DNA from: Streptomyces caelestis
Lineage (GTDB): Bacteria; Actinomycetota; Actinomycetes; Streptomycetales; Streptomycetaceae
Length of the DNA: 64,000 nucleotides
Direction: 5' to 3'
NCBI RefSeq assembly: GCF_014205255.1
Contig: NZ_JACHNE010000001.1
Span: 7,936,001 to 8,000,000, forward strand
Made by a program: the position numbers and the translations under genes. The notes beneath the pieces are model-generated. The model worked only from the letters and a program-made list of their open reading frames with translations. It was not told the DNA's origin and did no database searches. Within the stretch, counting starts at the first letter, position 1, and each line of letters starts with the position of its first letter. This document shows positions 61,726 through 64,000 of this stretch, in pieces.

Positions 61726-63813
61726 ATGGCTGATCGGGGAGCGAGCGCCCTGTCCCTCCCGGACGACTGGCCCGCCCACCCGGACGCGATCCTCGCGCTC
61801 AACCGGATGGGCAGCTTCGACTGGGATCTGGACACCGGCCTGATGCAGATGGACGCCCAGGCCCACGAAGTCTTCGACGTGCGCCCCGATGAGTACGACG
61901 ACCACCCGGAGACCCTCGCCCAGCGCGTCCCGCCCGGTGAGGCCCGGCGGCTGGACACCGCGGTCACCCAGGCCCTGAAGGACGGCAGCGAGAACTACGG
62001 CGCCTATTTCCGCATCCGCTGCCGCGACGGCTCCCTGCGCTGGACTCACACGCAGGGCTACATCCGGCGCGACGGCACCGGACGGCCCCGCCGCATCATC
62101 GGCATCGTCCGGGACGCCACCCGGGAACTCGCCGAGAGCGAGGCCCGCACCGACCAGGCCGCCCGGGACGAGGCCCGTCGGCAGCAGACCAGCGTCGTCG
62201 AACTCACCACGGCCGCCCTCGCCCACGCCCGCACCGTCCAGGACGTCATCGACGTCCTCAAGGACACCCACGGCCTCACCCACCTGGGCGCCACCAGCCT
62301 CGTCATGGGCCTGGTCGAGGCCGGCCGCATCCGCCTGGTCGCCGAGGGACCCTCGGACAGCTTCGTGCCCGGCACCCGCATCACCCGGATCGACGAGCCC
62401 TACCCGATGAGCGAGGCCGTACGGACCCTCGCCCCCTGCTTCATCGAGTCGCCGGAGGAGTTCGCCGAGCGCTACCCGATCCTCTGGCCGCACATCACCG
62501 GCCTGAACATCACGTCCGCCGCCTATCTGCCGCTCATCGTCCAGGCGCAGCCGATCGGCGCGATGGGCCTGCTCTACAGCGACCGGCACGGCTTCACCCC
62601 CGAGGAGCGCAACATCCTCGTCGCCCTCGGCAGCAGCATCGCGCAGAGCCTCCAGCGGGCCATGTTCTACGAGCAGGAGATGGACCTCGCGCAGGGCCTG
62701 CAGCAGGCCATGCTGCCCCGGACCATTCCGAGCGTGCCCGGGGCCGACATCGCCGTCCGCTACCGCGCCGCCACCATCGGCGGCTCCCTCGGCCGTGACA
62801 TCGGCGGCGACTGGTACGACCTGATCCCGCTGCCCGGCGGCCGGGTCGGCGCCGTCATCGGTGACGTCCAGGGCCACGACACGCACGCGGCCGCCGTCAT
62901 GGGCCAGTTGCGCATCGTGCTGCGCGCCTACGCCGCCGAAGGGCACACCCCGGCGACCGTGATGGCCCGCGCCTCCGTCTTCCTGCACGAACTCGACACC
63001 GACCGCTCCGCGACCTGCCTCTACGCGGAGGCCGACCTGTCCACCGGCGTGCTCCAGATGGTCCGGGCGGGCCATATCGATCCGCTCGTACGGCAGACCG
63101 ACGGCTCCTGCCGCCGCGTCACCGTCCCGGGCGGTCTGCCGCTCGGCCTGTCCGCCGAGTTCGGCCGCCTCGACTACCCGGTGGGCACCGTGGAACTGGA
63201 CCCGGGCGAGACCCTGCTGCTGTGCACCGACGGCCTGGTGGAGCAGCCCGGCGCCGACCTCGACGACGGCATGCGCACCCTCACGGCGCTCGTCGCCACC
63301 GGTCCCGACGACGTACGGGACCTCGCCGACCGGCTCATCGACGTGGCCGCCGAACGCGGTGGCGACGACGACGTGGCGCTGCTCCTGCTGCGCCGGCGCG
63401 GCCCGGACGGCCCGCAGTCCGGCCGCCGGCTCCAGCGACACGTCGCCCCCGGCGATCCGGCGGCCCTGTCCGAGGCCCGGCACATGATCCACACCACGGT
63501 GGGCGTCTGGGGAGCCCGGGACCGCGCCGACGAGATCGAACTGGTCGCCGACGAGCTGATCACCAACGCCCTGCTGCACACCGAGGGCTCCGCGATCGTC
63601 ACCCTGCGGGCCCTCAGCGGCTCCGAGCGCCGGCTGCGCGTCGAGGTCGAGGACTCCTCCAGCGCCCTGCCGCGCCGCCGCGAGGCGGGCGAGTCGGGCG
63701 TCTCCGGGCGGGGCCTGCTGCTGGTCGAGCTGCTCACCGACGTGTGGGGCGTGGAGGCACGCGGCGGCGGCAAGGCCGTGTGGTGCGAGTTCGTGGTGCC
63801 CGACCTCGACTGA
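61726..63813 (+). CDS. PAS-GAF-SpoIIE PP2C-type phosphatase with HATPase domain
   Basis: 695 residues. PAS (about 25-135), GAF (about 150-310), SpoIIE/PP2C (about 330-545; GGDWYDLIPLPGG, GDVQGHDTHAA, CTDGLVEQPG, GGDDDVALLLLRR) and a C-terminal anti-sigma-like kinase domain (ADELITNALLHTEG, SGVSGRGLLLVE). Such proteins dephosphorylate anti-anti-sigma factors and can phosphorylate them, tuning alternative sigma factors. The ligands of PAS and GAF are unknown. ATG at 61726. Confidence 0.95.
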   Translation: MADRGASALSLPDDWPAHPDAILALNRMGSFDWDLDTGLMQMDAQAHEVFDVRPDEYDDHPETLAQRVPPGEARRLDTAVTQALKDGSENYGAYFRIRCRDGSLRWTHTQGYIRRDGTGRPRRIIGIVRDATRELAESEARTDQAARDEARRQQTSVVELTTAALAHARTVQDVIDVLKDTHGLTHLGATSLVMGLVEAGRIRLVAEGPSDSFVPGTRITRIDEPYPMSEAVRTLAPCFIESPEEFAERYPILWPHITGLNITSAAYLPLIVQAQPIGAMGLLYSDRHGFTPEERNILVALGSSIAQSLQRAMFYEQEMDLAQGLQQAMLPRTIPSVPGADIAVRYRAATIGGSLGRDIGGDWYDLIPLPGGRVGAVIGDVQGHDTHAAAVMGQLRIVLRAYAAEGHTPATVMARASVFLHELDTDRSATCLYAEADLSTGVLQMVRAGHIDPLVRQTDGSCRRVTVPGGLPLGLSAEFGRLDYPVGTVELDPGETLLLCTDGLVEQPGADLDDGMRTLTALVATGPDDVRDLADRLIDVAAERGGDDDVALLLLRRRGPDGPQSGRRLQRHVAPGDPAALSEARHMIHTTVGVWGARDRADEIELVADELITNALLHTEGSAIVTLRALSGSERRLRVEVEDSSSALPRRREAGESGVSGRGLLLVELLTDVWGVEARGGGKAVWCEFVVPDLD

Positions 63814-63835
63814 CCTCACGTGGCACTCTGGATTC

Positions 63836-64000
63836 ATGCCGGAACTCCCCGAGGTCGAGGCGCTCAAGGACTTCCTCGCCGAGCACCTCGTCGGCCACGA
63901 GATCGTGCGGGTGCTGCCCGTCGCGATCAGCGTCCTGAAGACGTACGACCCGCCCCTGTCCGCTCTGGAGGGCCACGAGGTCGTCGCCGTACGCCGGTAC
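63836..64000 (+). CDS. Formamidopyrimidine-DNA glycosylase/Nei family, N-terminus (partial)
   Basis: It starts MPELPEVEALKDFLAEHLVG; Pro2 and Glu3 are the catalytic N-terminal residues of the Fpg/Nei family of base-excision enzymes. The frame runs off the window after 55 codons. Confidence 0.9.
   Translation, partial: MPELPEVEALKDFLAEHLVGHEIVRVLPVAISVLKTYDPPLSALEGHEVVAVRRY

Noticed and set aside
1..64000. CRISPR arrays, tRNA or rRNA genes
   Set aside because: No regularly spaced repeats and no cloverleaf or rRNA sequence were found; the attachment sites are in panD, not a tRNA.

Overview
The DNA is very GC-rich, and its genes use GTG and TTG starts, stop/start overlaps and Streptomyces-type neighbours (SpoIIE-type phosphatase, Rpf-LysM-M23 wall hydrolase, lipase maturation factor, F420 genes). 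It is almost certainly a Streptomyces or very close actinomycete chromosome. No tRNA, rRNA or CRISPR array was seen.

Region 1 (1-14.5 kb) looks like a defence-type locus. A Ser/Thr kinase fused to a large DEXH helicase runs leftward off the window. Divergent from it is a tight operon: a sigma-70 factor with a long coiled-coil tail, a DrmA-like helicase, a DrmB-like DUF1998 protein and a small SF1 ATPase. The last three are joined by GTGA overlaps. No methyltransferase or PLD nuclease (DrmC) accompanies them, so this is not canonical DISARM, and I know of no named system with this gene set.

Region 2 (14.5-36.6 kb) is accessory DNA stacked at the 5' end of panD. A decayed GH81 glucanase gene is followed by three copies of the panD leader plus start region, at about 16.1, 21.5 and 36.5 kb; only the last continues into an intact gene. 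The three sites bound two tandem integrated elements, each with an integrase remnant just after its left site and paired GTCAGCA repeats near both ends. Element A carries an AbiEii-like nucleotidyltransferase pair, a HEPN-motif protein, an unknown 462-residue protein and transposon scraps. Element B carries a self-contained F420 module: cofC, fbiC, an F420:NADP oxidoreductase and an LLM F420-dependent enzyme. These sit among ring-cleavage or hydrolytic genes (VOC, CE4, cupin, FAH hydrolase, aldehyde dehydrogenase, alpha/beta hydrolase) with LysR and GntR regulators.

Region 3 (36.5-64 kb) is ordinary chromosome. It holds panD with a GNAT gene, gnd, a cell-wall hydrolase, a DMT permease, glgA and glgC, a wax-ester synthase-like acyltransferase, an SDR, small enzymes, an amidase and an L-fucose oxidation operon under a divergent GntR repressor. 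A lipase maturation factor homologue, a lipoprotein, a PAS-GAF-SpoIIE-HATPase phosphatase and the start of an Fpg/Nei glycosylase follow.
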